Notes: a model not told the origin generated them from the letters alone. A stretch of 64,000 nt of DNA from Desertimonas flava (GCF_003426815.1 NZ_QKYK01000001.1:372001-436000), one strand, 5' to 3'. Shown: positions 40,248 to 49,898, counted from the first letter of the stretch. Program-made: numbers and translations.

Positions 40248-40490
40248 TCAGCCGTCGCCGGCCAGATAGTCGACGAATCCGCCGAACGTGACGATCTGCG
40301 GGTAGTCGCGCTCGGGGATGTCTCGACCGCTCCGCTGGCTGATCGCCACCACGAGGTTGAGGAAGTCCATCGAGTCGAGGTCGAGGTCGGTGCGGAAATC
40401 GTCGTCGACCGACAGCTGTGCGGCGTCGAGCTCGGGAGCGATGTTGTCGAGAGCCTCCCGTACGAGTTGCTCTGCCTCGTGCCGGTTCAT
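40248..40490 (-). CDS. Acyl carrier protein
   Basis: An 80-residue ACP. The phosphopantetheine site is the Ser of LDLDSMDFLNLV, with the usual helical ends NRHEAEQLVREALDNIAPEL and VTFGGFVDYLAG. ATG 40490 overlaps the E2 stop and also has a ribosome site (GGGAGG). An ACP at the end of an E1/E2 operon is unusual; it may carry an acyl group made or consumed by this complex, or a lipoic-acid precursor. Confidence 0.9.
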   Translation of the reverse strand: MNRHEAEQLVREALDNIAPELDAAQLSVDDDFRTDLDLDSMDFLNLVVAISQRSGRDIPERDYPQIVTFGGFVDYLAGDG

Positions 40491-41824
40491 GGCGTTCCTC
40501 CCAATTCGTGAAGGTGCCGGTCGATCGCCTGGAGCAGGCGGCTGGCGGCATGGCCGTCGGTCACCCGGTGATCGGCGGTGATCGTGGCTGTGACGACCGG
40601 GTGCACCACGGTGGCACCGTCGACGGCGACCGGGCGGTCGGCGATCTGCCCGAAGCCGATCAGCGCCACTTGGGGCGGGTAGATGATCCCCTGGACGACG
40701 TCGGCGCTGCGGTCGCCGAGGTCGGTCACCGTGACGGTCGGCTCGCTGAGCTCGGAGGCGCGCAGCCGACCGGCGCGGGCGCCGGCCGTCAGGTTGCGGA
40801 GAGCTGCCATCGTCTCGTGGACGTCGAGGAGGTGAGCGTCGTGGATGGCGGGGGCGAGCAGGCCGCCGCCACGCAGGGCGATGGCGACGCCGAGGTGGAC
40901 CCGTGGGCTGGGACGGAAGGCGCCGTCGGAGTAGAACCCGTTGAATCCGGTCACCTCGGTCAGGGCGACGGCGGTCGCGTGCAGGAGCAGCGCCGCCGGA
41001 AGGAGGCGGTCGGTGACGGGCGCTCGCTCGTTCTGTGAGCGGAGCCAGCGCATCGCGTCATCCAGATCGATCGTCGAGCTCAGGTGGTACTGGGGGATCT
41101 CGCGGCTCGATCTCGTCATCAGCTCGGCGATCCGACGGCGCATCGAGGCTCGATGGTCCGCGCCGACGGGTCCCGGAACCGCCGCGGCCGGACGGGCGGC
41201 GAGCGCAGGGACGTCGCGCGCCACGACAGCGCCACCCGGGCCGGTGCCGCGCACACCGGCGAGCTGGACGCCGAGGTCCCGAGCGAGACGCCGTGCGTAC
41301 GGCGACGATCGGGTGAATGGGCCAGCGGCTGCACGGTCGGGTGCGGACATCTCGATGTCGTGGCGGGTGACGCGGCCGCCTGGCCCCGAGCCGCGCATCG
41401 TGGAGGGGTCGAGGTGCTTGGCGGTGGCCAGCCGTCGCAGGAGCGGTGAACGCACCTGCCCCTGCGCAGCGGGGTGTGCGGGCGGTGGGGCGGTCTCGCT
41501 CGTCCGGGTCTCGTGCGGCACTGGTGCGGGCACGGTCGTCCGACGTCCCGCATCGCTGGGTGTGGCCGGTTCGCCGGCGTTCATCGGCTCGGAGTCGGCG
41601 ATCCTTGCCAGCACGGTGCCGACCGGTACGCACTCACCGACAGCGACGAGAAGTTCGTCGACGACTCCGGCTTGGAAGATCTCGACGTCGATGGCCGACT
41701 TGTCGGTGTCGACCACGGCGATCACGTCGCCGCGTTCGACGTGGTCGCCTGGCCGGACCCGCCACTCCAGTACGGTGCCCTCGTCCATATCGGCGCCCAG
41801 CGACGGCATCCGGAACTCGCCCAC
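40487..41824 (-). CDS. Dihydrolipoamide acyltransferase (E2) with two peripheral-subunit-binding domains
   Basis: A 445-residue E2. One lipoyl domain is at the N-terminus (lipoyl-lysine in VVDTDKSAIDVEIFQAG). Two peripheral-subunit-binding domains follow, SPLLRRLATAKHLDPSTMRG and SPYARRLARDLGVQLAGVRG, each ending G-x-G-P-G-G-x-V. The catalytic domain ends with ADHRVTDGHAASRLL, containing the HxxxDG active site. It would transfer an acyl group from lipoyl to CoA. GTG 41824 lies one base after the E1-beta stop with GGAGG upstream. No E3 gene is in the window. The acyl substrate (pyruvate, acetoin or branched-chain) is undecided. Confidence 0.9.
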   Translation of the reverse strand: MGEFRMPSLGADMDEGTVLEWRVRPGDHVERGDVIAVVDTDKSAIDVEIFQAGVVDELLVAVGECVPVGTVLARIADSEPMNAGEPATPSDAGRRTTVPAPVPHETRTSETAPPPAHPAAQGQVRSPLLRRLATAKHLDPSTMRGSGPGGRVTRHDIEMSAPDRAAAGPFTRSSPYARRLARDLGVQLAGVRGTGPGGAVVARDVPALAARPAAAVPGPVGADHRASMRRRIAELMTRSSREIPQYHLSSTIDLDDAMRWLRSQNERAPVTDRLLPAALLLHATAVALTEVTGFNGFYSDGAFRPSPRVHLGVAIALRGGGLLAPAIHDAHLLDVHETMAALRNLTAGARAGRLRASELSEPTVTVTDLGDRSADVVQGIIYPPQVALIGFGQIADRPVAVDGATVVHPVVTATITADHRVTDGHAASRLLQAIDRHLHELGGTP

Positions 41825-41825
41825 G

Positions 41826-42845
41826 TCAGCCTCCGAGGCGGTGGACGGCGTCGACGATCCGGGCCGTGTTCGGAAGCGCCGCATCCTCGAGGTGCTTGGC
41901 GTACGGCATCGGCACCTCGGCGCTGCAGACGCGAGCCACCGGTGCGTCGAGGTCGTAGAACGCGTCCTCGGCGATCTGCGTGGCGATCTCGCCCGACAGG
42001 CCGACGGAGCGCCAACCCTCGTCGACCACGACGACCCGGTGGGTGCGAGCAGCGGCCGCTGCCAACGCCTCGGTGTCGAGCGGCCGCAGCGAGCGCAGGT
42101 CGATCACCGCGGCGCTGACCCCGCCGGCGGCCAGCTCGTCGGCCGCGCTCAACGCTTTGGGCAGCGATCCGCCGTACGTCACGATGGTCACGTCGTCACC
42201 GTCGCGACGCATCACTGCGCGCCGGATGTCGACGGGGCCGTCGGCGATCGTTCCCCGGGTGTTGTAGAGCGAGCCGTGCTCGAAGATGACGACGGGATCG
42301 GGATCGTCGAGCGCCGGCTGCAGCATGAAGCGAGCGTCGGCCACCGTGGCGGGGGCGAGCACCCGAAGCCCGGGGACGTGCGCGTACCAGGCTTCGAAGC
42401 TGTGTGAGTGCTGGGCTCCCAGCTGGCGCCCGGCGCCCGTGGTCATGCGGATGACGAGGGGCACCCCGAGCTGGCCGCCCGACATGTGGCGCAACGTGGC
42501 CGCGTTGTTGACGATCTGATCGAGAGCGAGGAGGCTGAAGTTGACCGTCATGACCTCGACGATCGGCCGCAGGCCGGCCAGAGCGGCGCCCACGCCGGCG
42601 CCGACGAAGCCGGCTTCCGACAAGGGAGTGTCGCGGATGCGTTCCTCACCGAACTCTTCGAGGAGGCCGAGGGTCACGGCGAAGCATCCGCCGTAGCGAC
42701 CCACGTCCTCGCCCATCAGGAACACGCGAGGATCGGCGTTGAGCGCCTCGCGCATCGCCTCGCGCATCGCCCCCCGGTACGTGGTGGTCGCGGCCTGCTG
42801 GGCCACGGCATCCCCGGAGGGGCGGACAGTGTCGGCCTGCGTCAT
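41826..42845 (-). CDS. 2-oxoacid (or acetoin) dehydrogenase E1 component, beta subunit
   Basis: A 339-residue E1-beta: [80 protein letters not shown] and the C-terminal [20 protein letters not shown]. It binds thiamine diphosphate with the alpha subunit and decarboxylates the 2-oxoacid. ATGA overlap with the alpha gene. The sequence resembles PDH/acetoin types more than branched-chain types, judged by eye only. Confidence 0.92.
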   Translation of the reverse strand: MTQADTVRPSGDAVAQQAATTTYRGAMREAMREALNADPRVFLMGEDVGRYGGCFAVTLGLLEEFGEERIRDTPLSEAGFVGAGVGAALAGLRPIVEVMTVNFSLLALDQIVNNAATLRHMSGGQLGVPLVIRMTTGAGRQLGAQHSHSFEAWYAHVPGLRVLAPATVADARFMLQPALDDPDPVVIFEHGSLYNTRGTIADGPVDIRRAVMRRDGDDVTIVTYGGSLPKALSAADELAAGGVSAAVIDLRSLRPLDTEALAAAAARTHRVVVVDEGWRSVGLSGEIATQIAEDAFYDLDAPVARVCSAEVPMPYAKHLEDAALPNTARIVDAVHRLGG

Positions 42846-43828
42846 GGCGTCGCCTCCGCAGTGACGAAGCGTGTGAGGTCGGCCACGTCCTCGAAGGTGC
42901 CGGCCTCGCCGAAGGCGACTGCGTCGTCGATCTCCGCGGCGATCTCGTCGTCGAGCGAGGTCCGGCCGGCGTCATCGAGCTCGCCCGCACTGCGCAAGGC
43001 GGCGTCGAGGGTGGTGATCGGGTCGCGCTCGCGCCAGGCAGCCACCTCGGTCTTGTCGCGGTAGCGCTCGGGGTCGTACATGGAATGGGCCCGGAAGCGG
43101 TAGGTCCTCAGCTCGAGGAAGTGCGGGCCGCCACCGGCGCGCACCGACTCGACGGCTCGCCCGGCGGACTCGCGCACCGCGAGTGCATCCATGCCGTCGA
43201 CGGCCCATGACGTGAGACCGTACGAGGCAGCCCGCAGCGCGAGGTCGGTCTGGGCGTGCGAGCGGGCGAGCGCCGTCCCCATCGCGTAGAGGTTGTTCTC
43301 GCAGCAGAAGAGCACAGGGAGGTGCCAGAGCGCGGCGAGGTTGGCCGACTCGTGGAACTCGCCCTCGGCCATCGCTCCGTCTCCGAAGAAGCACGCCGTC
43401 ACGTTGTCCCGCCCTTGCATGTGGTCGGCGAGCGCCACCCCGACGGCCAGTGGAAGACCTCCACCCACGACGGCGTTGCCGCCGAAGAACCGCCGTGCGG
43501 CGTCGAAGAGGTGCATCGATCCACCCCTCCCGCGGCTGCAGCCCTCGACGCGCCCCATCATCTCGGCCATCAACGAGCGCATCGGCACGCCGCGGGCGAT
43601 CGCGTGCCCGTGCTCGCGGTACGTCGACACGATCGCGTCGGCATCGTCGAGGGCGTCGATCACACCGGCGGCGACAGCCTCCTCACCGATGTACAGGTGC
43701 ACGAAGCCCCTGATCTGCTCCGCCGAGTAGAGCTCGACGCAGCGCTCCTCGAACTGCCGGATCCGCAGCATCGTCCGCAGCAACCCGAGGCGCTGCGATC
43801 GCATCGTGTCCGTGGCACTCGGCATCAT
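42842..43828 (-). CDS. 2-oxoacid (or acetoin) dehydrogenase E1 component, alpha subunit
   Basis: A 328-residue E1-alpha. It has [19 protein letters not shown], the GGSMHLFD segment and the thiamine-diphosphate motif [20 protein letters not shown] to CCENN. The regulatory-loop region is [20 protein letters not shown]. The ATG overlaps the acyl-CoA synthetase stop (TGATG). Part of a five-gene run expressed from the box at 45593. Confidence 0.92.
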   Translation of the reverse strand: MMPSATDTMRSQRLGLLRTMLRIRQFEERCVELYSAEQIRGFVHLYIGEEAVAAGVIDALDDADAIVSTYREHGHAIARGVPMRSLMAEMMGRVEGCSRGRGGSMHLFDAARRFFGGNAVVGGGLPLAVGVALADHMQGRDNVTACFFGDGAMAEGEFHESANLAALWHLPVLFCCENNLYAMGTALARSHAQTDLALRAASYGLTSWAVDGMDALAVRESAGRAVESVRAGGGPHFLELRTYRFRAHSMYDPERYRDKTEVAAWRERDPITTLDAALRSAGELDDAGRTSLDDEIAAEIDDAVAFGEAGTFEDVADLTRFVTAEATP

Positions 43829-45558
43829 CAGACCTCCGGTTCCAGCGTCGACAGGTCGCCCTCGGGGAGGCCCAGCTCACGCGCACGCAGCAGCCTGCGC
43901 AGGATCTTGCCGCTCTTGGTCTTGGGGATCGTGGTCGTGATGACGATCTCACGGGGGGCGATCGCCGCTCCGAGCTGACGACGGGCGTGGGCGAGGATCG
44001 ATCGTGTGGTGCGCTCGCCGCCGGGCGCGCCAGCTCTCAGCACCACGAACGCCTTGACGATCTCGCCGGCGACGGGATCGGGCACGCCAATGACGCCGGC
44101 CTCGGCCACGTCGGCGTGCTGGAGCAGGACACTCTCGACCTCGTTGGGGCCGATCAGGTGTCCGGCCGACTTGATGACGTCGTCGCAACGGCCGACGAAC
44201 CAGACATACCCGTCGGCATCGAGGCGGGCGAGGTCACCGGTCAGGTACCAGCCGTCCGCGAAGCAGCGTGCATAGCGCTCGGGTTCGCCGAGGTAGGCCC
44301 GGAACATGGACGGCCAGCCGGCGCGCAGGGCGAGTTGGCCGGTCTCTCCGACGGCCGCGGCGACCGGGTGCCCGTCGTGCTGGCGCGGGACCCCACGATC
44401 GTCGGAGTCGAGCACCGCCACCTCGATGCCGGGCAACGGTGTGCCCATCGACCCCGGCCGGACCTCCACGCCGGCTCGATTGGCGATCATGATGCCGCCC
44501 GTCTCGGTCTGCCACCACGTGTCGAGGACCGGTACTCGGAACGTCGACGTCGCCCACGCCAGGGTCGCCGGATCGAGGGGCTCGCCGACGCTGGCGATGG
44601 TTCGCAGCGCACCGAGATCGTGGCTCGACGCGACGTCTCCTCCGGCCTTGCGAAGCATGCGCAGGGCTGTGGGTGCGGTGTACAGGACGTTCACGTGCTC
44701 ACGCTCGAGGATCCCGTACCACCGATCGGCGTCGAGATCGGCCTCGTCCACGACGAGGGTCGCGCCGACGGTCAGCGGCGCCAACACGCCGTACGACATG
44801 CCGGTGACCCATCCGGGATCCGCGGTGCACCAGAAGACGTCGCCACTCTGGAGCCCGAACACGGTCGTCGCGGTCGAATGGTGGGCGACCACCGCCTCGT
44901 GCACGTGCAGCGCGCCCTTCGGTGTCCCCGTGGTCCCGCTCGTGAAGTGGAGCAATGCCGGGTCAGACGGTCGGGTGGCAGCGATCTCGTAGCGGTCGCT
45001 CGAGCGGCTCAGCGCCGCGGACAGATCGATGGTCCCGGCCGGGAGCTCCTCGTCGTGCTCGCGGATCACGAGGACACGCTCGAGATGGGTCAGCGACGCC
45101 CGGATCGGCGCGACGCGCCGTTCGTACAAGCTGGCGGTGGTGACGAGCACGCGTCCGTGGCCGAGCGCCATTCGTTGGCGGATCGGCTCGGGTCCGAACG
45201 CCGGGAACAGCGGACTGACCACGAGGCGAGCCTTCATCGCGCCGAGCACGCAGACGTGCAGCTCCGGGCGCCGCGGCAGCAGCACGAACATGGTGTCCGA
45301 GGCACGCGCGCCGAGTGATTCGAGGAGGTTGGCGAAGCGGTTCGTCGCGCGCCGCAGCTCGGCATACGTCAAGGTCGTGCGTCTCCCTTGGCGGTCGATC
45401 GCGACGATGGCGGTCGCGTCGGCATCGGCGCGGTGCCGGTCGACCGCTTCATGGGCGATGTTGAGACCACCGCCGTGCGGCAGCCCCTCGAGCTCGGCGC
45501 GGGCGTCGGCCCAGAACCTCTCGTCTCGAGGACTCGCGATCACGGTCGGACCGGACAT
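43828..45558 (-). CDS. Acetyl/propionyl-CoA synthetase-like acyl-CoA ligase
   Basis: A 576-residue ANL-superfamily ligase. The P-loop is [19 protein letters not shown], the adenylate motif [10 protein letters not shown], the hinge [20 protein letters not shown] and the C-terminal catalytic Lys is in [14 protein letters not shown]. It forms acyl-AMP and then acyl-CoA from a short-chain acid. It is a little shorter than classical Acs (about 650) and closer to propionate- or AcsA-type short forms. A DevR-like box lies exactly 35 bp upstream of ATG 45558, which supports that start and a leaderless message. First gene of the operon with E1, E2 and ACP. Confidence 0.9.
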   Translation of the reverse strand: MSGPTVIASPRDERFWADARAELEGLPHGGGLNIAHEAVDRHRADADATAIVAIDRQGRRTTLTYAELRRATNRFANLLESLGARASDTMFVLLPRRPELHVCVLGAMKARLVVSPLFPAFGPEPIRQRMALGHGRVLVTTASLYERRVAPIRASLTHLERVLVIREHDEELPAGTIDLSAALSRSSDRYEIAATRPSDPALLHFTSGTTGTPKGALHVHEAVVAHHSTATTVFGLQSGDVFWCTADPGWVTGMSYGVLAPLTVGATLVVDEADLDADRWYGILEREHVNVLYTAPTALRMLRKAGGDVASSHDLGALRTIASVGEPLDPATLAWATSTFRVPVLDTWWQTETGGIMIANRAGVEVRPGSMGTPLPGIEVAVLDSDDRGVPRQHDGHPVAAAVGETGQLALRAGWPSMFRAYLGEPERYARCFADGWYLTGDLARLDADGYVWFVGRCDDVIKSAGHLIGPNEVESVLLQHADVAEAGVIGVPDPVAGEIVKAFVVLRAGAPGGERTTRSILAHARRQLGAAIAPREIVITTTIPKTKSGKILRRLLRARELGLPEGDLSTLEPEV

Positions 45559-45592
45559 GATCTCAGCGTGGTGACGGCGGCACCGACTCGCC

Positions 45593-45607
45593 AGGGCCGT
45601 TGGGCCC
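45593..45607 (-). promoter_or_regulatory. DevR/DosR-like box
   Basis: AGGGCCGTTGGGCCC, 12 of 15 matches and itself near-palindromic, 35 bp upstream of the acyl-CoA synthetase ATG. Confidence 0.7.
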
Positions 45608-45667
45608 TTCCGGCGGCGCGCTCCGTGGACTCCAGTGCCTCCGGCGCCGCCGGCCGCAGTGGCACCA

Positions 45668-45682
45668 GCGGACAAAGGTCCC
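45668..45682. promoter_or_regulatory. Possible secondary DevR/DosR-like box
   Basis: GCGGACAAAGGTCCC, 11 of 15 matches, in the middle of the 243-bp divergent region. It could be a distal site for either promoter. Confidence 0.4.
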
Positions 45683-45752
45683 TTCGGGCCGGGGCGCGCA
45701 GCATCTGCAGCCGGTGTGAGAGCCCGTCCCCAACGCGCCTCGGACCCTCTGG

Positions 45753-45767
45753 GGGACCTTCGCCCCT
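45753..45767 (+). promoter_or_regulatory. DevR/DosR-like box
   Basis: GGGACCTTCGCCCCT, 14 of 15 matches, 35 bp before ATG 45802 of the glycosyltransferase. Confidence 0.8.
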
Positions 45768-45801
45768 AGTGCAGGGTCGGTGCCGGAGGTCTGATGGGCT
45801 C

Positions 45802-46947
45802 ATGCAGCACCGTCACTTGGAGAGTCCGTTGCGACGGCGGTACGACCAAGCCGGTCAGCACGAAGCCCGCGCGCTCGCCCACCACCTCCGAGTCGGGTTG
45901 ATCGCGCCGCCGTGGGTGCCTGTACCTCCGTCGGTGTACGGCGGCACCGAGGCGGTCATCGACCAGCTGGCCCGCGGCCTGCAGCGCGCCGGTTGCGAGG
46001 TGTCGCTGTTCGGCACCGGCGACTCGACGTGCCCGGTGCCGACACGATCGTTGTATCCCGCTGCACTGGGCACCACCGCGCCGGAGTCTGCCGAGATCGC
46101 CCACGTCGAGGCCGCCTACCGGGCCCTCGGCGACGTCGACATCGTCCACGATCACACGTTGTCGGGCCCGGTCTGGGCGAGCGATCATGGCATCGAGATC
46201 CCGATCGTCACCACCGCCCATGGCGAGTTCACCCCTGAGATCCGCCGCCAGTACGCCGCGGTCGCGGCCGCTGGTGTCCACGTCGTGGCGATCTCACACG
46301 CCCAGCGGAGGACCGCGCCCGATGTCGACATCTCGGCGGTCATTCACCACGGGATCGATCCCGCCAGCTTCCCGTTCGGGCGCGGCGACGGCGGGTACGT
46401 GATGTTCCTCGGGCGCATGCACCCCGACAAGGGGGCCCACCGGGCGATCGTCGCCGCCCGTCGCGCCGGCAAACGGCTCGTGATCGCGGCGAAGATGTGG
46501 GAACCGAACGAGCACCGCTTCTTCGCCGAACGCGTCGCCCCACTGCTCGGCGACGACGCGGTGTACGTCGGTGAGGTCGGCGGTCAACGCAAGCTCGACC
46601 TGCTGGCCGGGGCCGAAGCCCTGGTCAATCCGATCCGTTGGCCCGAGCCGTTCGGCCTGGTGATGATCGAAGCGCTCGCCTGTGGCACGCCCGTCCTCAC
46701 GTTCGCGTCGGGAGCGGCACCGGAGATCGTCAGCCACGGCCACACCGGTTATCTGTGTGCCGACGTGGCCGAGATGACCGTGGCGCTGAATCGCATCGAC
46801 GGCATCAGCCGGTTCGCGTGCCGCGCTCGGGTCGAGAAGCACTTCTCCACCGATCGGATGGTCGATGATCACCTCCGTCTGTACCACGAGGTCATCGCCA
46901 TCCGCCGCCGCGGCGGCAAACCAACGCCGGCCTTCGTCGCCGGATGA
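45802..46947 (+). CDS. GT4-family glycosyltransferase
   Basis: A 381-residue GT-B glycosyltransferase: VGLIAPPWVPVPPSVYGGTE at the acceptor side, DIVHDHTLSGPVWA, then the donor domain with MFLGRMHPDKGAHRAIVAAR and NPIRWPEPFGLVMIEALACG, which contains the E-x7-E motif. The donor and acceptor are unknown; a role in an alpha-glucan or trehalose-type reserve would fit the other regulon members. ATG 45802 lies exactly 35 bp from the DevR-like box. Confidence 0.88.
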   Translation: MQHRHLESPLRRRYDQAGQHEARALAHHLRVGLIAPPWVPVPPSVYGGTEAVIDQLARGLQRAGCEVSLFGTGDSTCPVPTRSLYPAALGTTAPESAEIAHVEAAYRALGDVDIVHDHTLSGPVWASDHGIEIPIVTTAHGEFTPEIRRQYAAVAAAGVHVVAISHAQRRTAPDVDISAVIHHGIDPASFPFGRGDGGYVMFLGRMHPDKGAHRAIVAARRAGKRLVIAAKMWEPNEHRFFAERVAPLLGDDAVYVGEVGGQRKLDLLAGAEALVNPIRWPEPFGLVMIEALACGTPVLTFASGAAPEIVSHGHTGYLCADVAEMTVALNRIDGISRFACRARVEKHFSTDRMVDDHLRLYHEVIAIRRRGGKPTPAFVAG

Positions 46948-47005
46948 CCGTGGCGCGTGCCGGCACGGCGTCGTCAGGGAGATGCCGCTGCTCCGCGGGT
47001 GAGCC

Positions 47006-47020
47006 GGGACCTTTGCCCCT
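47006..47020 (+). promoter_or_regulatory. DevR/DosR-like box
   Basis: GGGACCTTTGCCCCT, 13 of 15 matches. The predicted start, about 35 bp on, leaves a short leader with GGAGGAGAGGAGG before ATG 47069. Confidence 0.75.
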
Positions 47021-47068
47021 TCCCGCGTCCGACCCGGGCGAGGACAGTGGAGGAGAGGAGGCGCGATC

Positions 47069-47923
47069 ATGATTGCCCAACCGCATCCGCACGTTGCATC
47101 GAGAAGACAGGCAGGTGTGGGACCGCGCCGATGGCTAGCCGCTGGGGTCCTCGCGGGCGCTGGCGTCGTCGCCGGCGGTCTTGCCGTCGCAGCCAGCACC
47201 GACACACCGGCCCCGGCGACTCCCGCGACGACGGCCTGCGGTGACCTGGGGGACACGGCTCCGGTCGTCGATGGCTTTCCCGGTCGCCTGTCGACGCTGG
47301 TCGGAGCAGACGTTCGCACCGGTGGACACGAGTGCTTCGAGCGAGTCGTCCTCGAGCTCGAGGGCAGCGGTGACCTACCCGGCTATCAGGTGCGGTACGA
47401 GGCGGACCCGATCCTCGACTCACCGCGCGGCGAGCCGGTCGAGGTGGCAGGCGACGCGACGCTGGTCCTGTCGGTCGGCGCATGGATGACGTCCCCGGAG
47501 GGCGCTGGGTACCAAGGCCCGACGGAGTTCGTCCCGACGAACGTCACCATCATCCGTGAGCTGCAGATGCTCGAGAACTTCGAGGGCATGACAGCTTGGG
47601 CGATCGGTCTCGACCGCGAGCGCGACTTCCGGGTCTTCACGCTCGGCGATCCGGTTCGCATCGTCGTCGACATCGCCCGGGACGTGCCCGGGACGCCGCC
47701 GGCATCTGTCCCCACGCCGCCCGCGACGGGCGCGCCGGTGCCCACCGTGGGCGGTGAGATCCCACCCACGCGGATGTGGCCGATGCCGTGCTGGTCGGCC
47801 ACAGCCGATCCGTCGCTGACACCATCGTGTCCGATGGGCCCGATGGGTCCGATGGGTCCGATGGGTCCGGGTCCGATGGGTCCGATGGGTCCGGGTCCGA
47901 TGGGTCCGATGGGTCCACGGTGA
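47069..47923 (+). CDS. Secreted AMIN-like domain protein with Gly-Pro-Met tail
   Basis: A 284-residue exported protein. The hydrophobic signal/anchor is WLAAGVLAGAGVVAGGLAVA. A beta-rich domain (about 75-205) reads RVVLELEGSGDLPGYQVRYE, GAWMTSPEGAGYQG and FRVFTLGDPVRIVVDIAR, as in AMIN-like domains of Streptomyces lipoproteins. The C-terminus is a run of Gly-Pro-Met triplets with no further domain. A very strong ribosome site precedes ATG 47069. Function unknown; envelope binding is a guess. Confidence 0.78.
   Translation: MIAQPHPHVASRRQAGVGPRRWLAAGVLAGAGVVAGGLAVAASTDTPAPATPATTACGDLGDTAPVVDGFPGRLSTLVGADVRTGGHECFERVVLELEGSGDLPGYQVRYEADPILDSPRGEPVEVAGDATLVLSVGAWMTSPEGAGYQGPTEFVPTNVTIIRELQMLENFEGMTAWAIGLDRERDFRVFTLGDPVRIVVDIARDVPGTPPASVPTPPATGAPVPTVGGEIPPTRMWPMPCWSATADPSLTPSCPMGPMGPMGPMGPGPMGPMGPGPMGPMGPR
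47831..47916 (+). repeat. 9-bp tandem repeat encoding Gly-Pro-Met triplets
   Basis: The unit CCGATGGGT recurs about eight times, interrupted twice by CCGGGT, giving (GPM)n with two GP insertions. It is the extreme C-terminus of the AMIN-like protein and is likely length-variable. Confidence 0.9.
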
Positions 47924-47983
47924 GTGGTGTCCGGCCGATCCCGGCGATGTGGACGGATCCTCAAGGGAGGCACGAGGTTTCCG

Positions 47984-49300
47984 ATGGAGTTGTTCGCTGA
48001 TCGTAGGCAGGCGGGTCGCCGGCTGGCCCGCCGACTGGAGCCCCTGCGGGGGCAGCCCCTGGTGGTGCTCGGGCTGCCCCGCGGCGGCGTGCCGGTGGCC
48101 GCTGAGGTGGCTGACGCACTCGACGCTCCGCTGGACGTGATCGTGGTGCGCAAGCTCGGAGTTCCGTTCCAGCCCGAGTTGGGCATGGGCGCGATCGGCG
48201 AGGACGGTGTGCGCGTCGTCGATGGCGTCCTGGTCCGTCAATTCGGCCTGACCGAGCGTGATGTGGCGGCGGTGGAGGAGAAGGAACGGGTCGAGCTCGA
48301 CCGGCGTGCTCGCCGCTTCCGGGCAGACCGTCCCCGGATCGACCTCGCCGGCCGAGTCGCCGTGGTGGTCGATGACGGCATCGCCACCGGCTCGACCGCC
48401 CGCGCCGCCTGTCAGGTGGCTCGGGCCCGAGGCGCCGCGCAGGTGGTCCTGGCCGTCCCCGTCGCCCCACCCGGCTGGATCGAGGCGATGGGCGGGGCGG
48501 CCGACGGCTATGTGTGCCTGGCGACGCCGGAGCCGTTCCGCTCCGTGGGCCAGTTCTACGCCGACTTCGCACAGGTCGCCGACGACGAGGCGATCGCCTG
48601 CCTGAAGCGCAGCCGCCCTCCGAACGGGGCGAGCGCGGGCGCTCCCTCCGATGCGCTCCTAGTCGATGAAGAGGTCACCGTGGACGTGGACGAGGTTCGG
48701 CTCGGCGGCCACCTCACAGTGCCCGAGCACCCGATCGGGATCGTCGTGTTCGCCCACGGCAGCGGGAGCAGTCGACACAGTCCTCGCAACGCCTCCGTCG
48801 CCGCCGCCCTCAACCGGGCCGCTCTCGGCACGTTGCTGTTCGATCTGCTCACACCCGCCGAGGAGCAACGTCGCGCCGCCGTGTTCGACGTCGATCTGCT
48901 CGCCCGCCGCCTCACTGGAGTCACCGCTTGGCTGCGCGGGCGGCCCGAGTCGATCGCCCTTCCGATCGGCTACTTCGGCGCCAGTACCGGTGCGGCCGCC
49001 GCGCTGTGGGCTGCCGCTGACCCGCACGCCGAGATCGCTGCGGTCGTCGCGCGCGGTGGGCGTCCCGACCTGGCTCGGCCTCGCCTGTCGTGCGTGCGTG
49101 CGCCCACCCTGCTGGTCGTGGGCGGTCGTGACGACGTGGTGCTGGAGCTCAACCGCCGTGCTCAGGCGGAGCTGCAGTGCGCCAACGAGCTCGTCGTGAT
49201 CCCCGGGGCGACCCACCTGTTCGAGGAACCGGGCGCGCTGGAGGCCGTCGCCGAGGCCGCACGCAACTGGTTCTGCCTCCACTTCCGGCATCACGATTGA
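47984..49300 (+). CDS. Phosphoribosyltransferase fused to alpha/beta hydrolase
   Basis: A 438-residue fusion. Residues 1-215 form a type I phosphoribosyltransferase with the PRPP loop VAVVVDDGIATGSTARAA and LGLPRGGVPVAAEVAD. Residues 225-438 form a dienelactone-hydrolase-like domain with nucleophile in YFGASTGAAAALWAA, Asp in VVGGRDDVVLE and His in GATHLFEEPGAL. The same architecture is known to me from Rv0571c, a DosR-regulon protein of M. tuberculosis. It has no box of its own and starts 60 bp after the AMIN-like gene, so it probably shares that transcript. ATG 47984 follows GGGAGG. The base and ester substrates are unknown. Confidence 0.88.
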   Translation: MELFADRRQAGRRLARRLEPLRGQPLVVLGLPRGGVPVAAEVADALDAPLDVIVVRKLGVPFQPELGMGAIGEDGVRVVDGVLVRQFGLTERDVAAVEEKERVELDRRARRFRADRPRIDLAGRVAVVVDDGIATGSTARAACQVARARGAAQVVLAVPVAPPGWIEAMGGAADGYVCLATPEPFRSVGQFYADFAQVADDEAIACLKRSRPPNGASAGAPSDALLVDEEVTVDVDEVRLGGHLTVPEHPIGIVVFAHGSGSSRHSPRNASVAAALNRAALGTLLFDLLTPAEEQRRAAVFDVDLLARRLTGVTAWLRGRPESIALPIGYFGASTGAAAALWAAADPHAEIAAVVARGGRPDLARPRLSCVRAPTLLVVGGRDDVVLELNRRAQAELQCANELVVIPGATHLFEEPGALEAVAEAARNWFCLHFRHHD

Positions 49301-49341
49301 CCGGCTCGGCACCGTCACTCGCGGGCGAGCGGCCGACCAAC

Positions 49342-49356
49342 GGGACTTTCGGCCCT
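49342..49356 (+). promoter_or_regulatory. DevR/DosR-like box
   Basis: GGGACTTTCGGCCCT, 14 of 15 matches, 37 bp before GTG 49393; CAGTGT lies 7 nt before that GTG. Confidence 0.8.
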
Positions 49357-49392
49357 ACCGGCCGGGTGCGAGCACCCGGCAGTGTGCCGGCC

Positions 49393-49812
49393 GTGGAGAG
49401 CGCCGACTTCGAAACGTTGAACAAGCACGATTGCTTCGAGCTGCTGTCGTCGGCATGGCTGGGCCGCGTCGGTATCAGCGCGGACGCGCTGCCGGCAATA
49501 CTGCCCGTGGCCTATGTCGTGGACGGATCATCGGTGGTGTTCCGCACGTCGGCAGGCAGCAAGCTCGACGCGGTCGGCGAGGGCCAGGTCATCTGCTTCG
49601 AGGTCGATCACGCAGACCGGGATCTGCGAACGGGTTGGAGCGTCCTCGTCATCGGGCGTGCCCAGGAGGTGACCGATCCGAACGAGCTCGCCCGCATCGA
49701 CGACCTCGGCATCGAGCGGTGGTCATCGCCGACCGCTGACCACTACGTCCGGTTGCCCGCTGACGTGATCTCGGGCCGCCGGACCGGCATGCCGGTCAGC
49801 ACAAGCTGCTGA
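49393..49812 (+). CDS. PPOX-fold protein 4
   Basis: A 139-residue PPOX-superfamily protein and the closest paralogue of the one at 20952-21416: FELLSSAWLGRVGISADALP, AILPVAYVVDGSSVVFRTSA, GSKLDAVGEGQVICFEVDHA and GWSVLVIGRAQEVTDPNEL. GTG 49393 fits the box spacing; the longer frame to 49177 overlaps the upstream hydrolase. It has no gene within 80 bp downstream on its strand. Confidence 0.85.
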   Translation: MESADFETLNKHDCFELLSSAWLGRVGISADALPAILPVAYVVDGSSVVFRTSAGSKLDAVGEGQVICFEVDHADRDLRTGWSVLVIGRAQEVTDPNELARIDDLGIERWSSPTADHYVRLPADVISGRRTGMPVSTSC

Positions 49813-49898
49813 CCGCGGCCCGCTCGAGCACCGGCGAGCTCGACGTCCCGGCCGGTCGATGCCCACGGCCGGGGCCGACCGTCCCGCCTGCGGCCGTG

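Noticed and set aside
45388-45801. N-terminal extension of the GT4 glycosyltransferase
   Set aside because: It is antisense to the acyl-CoA synthetase 5' end and spans the promoter region with its boxes.
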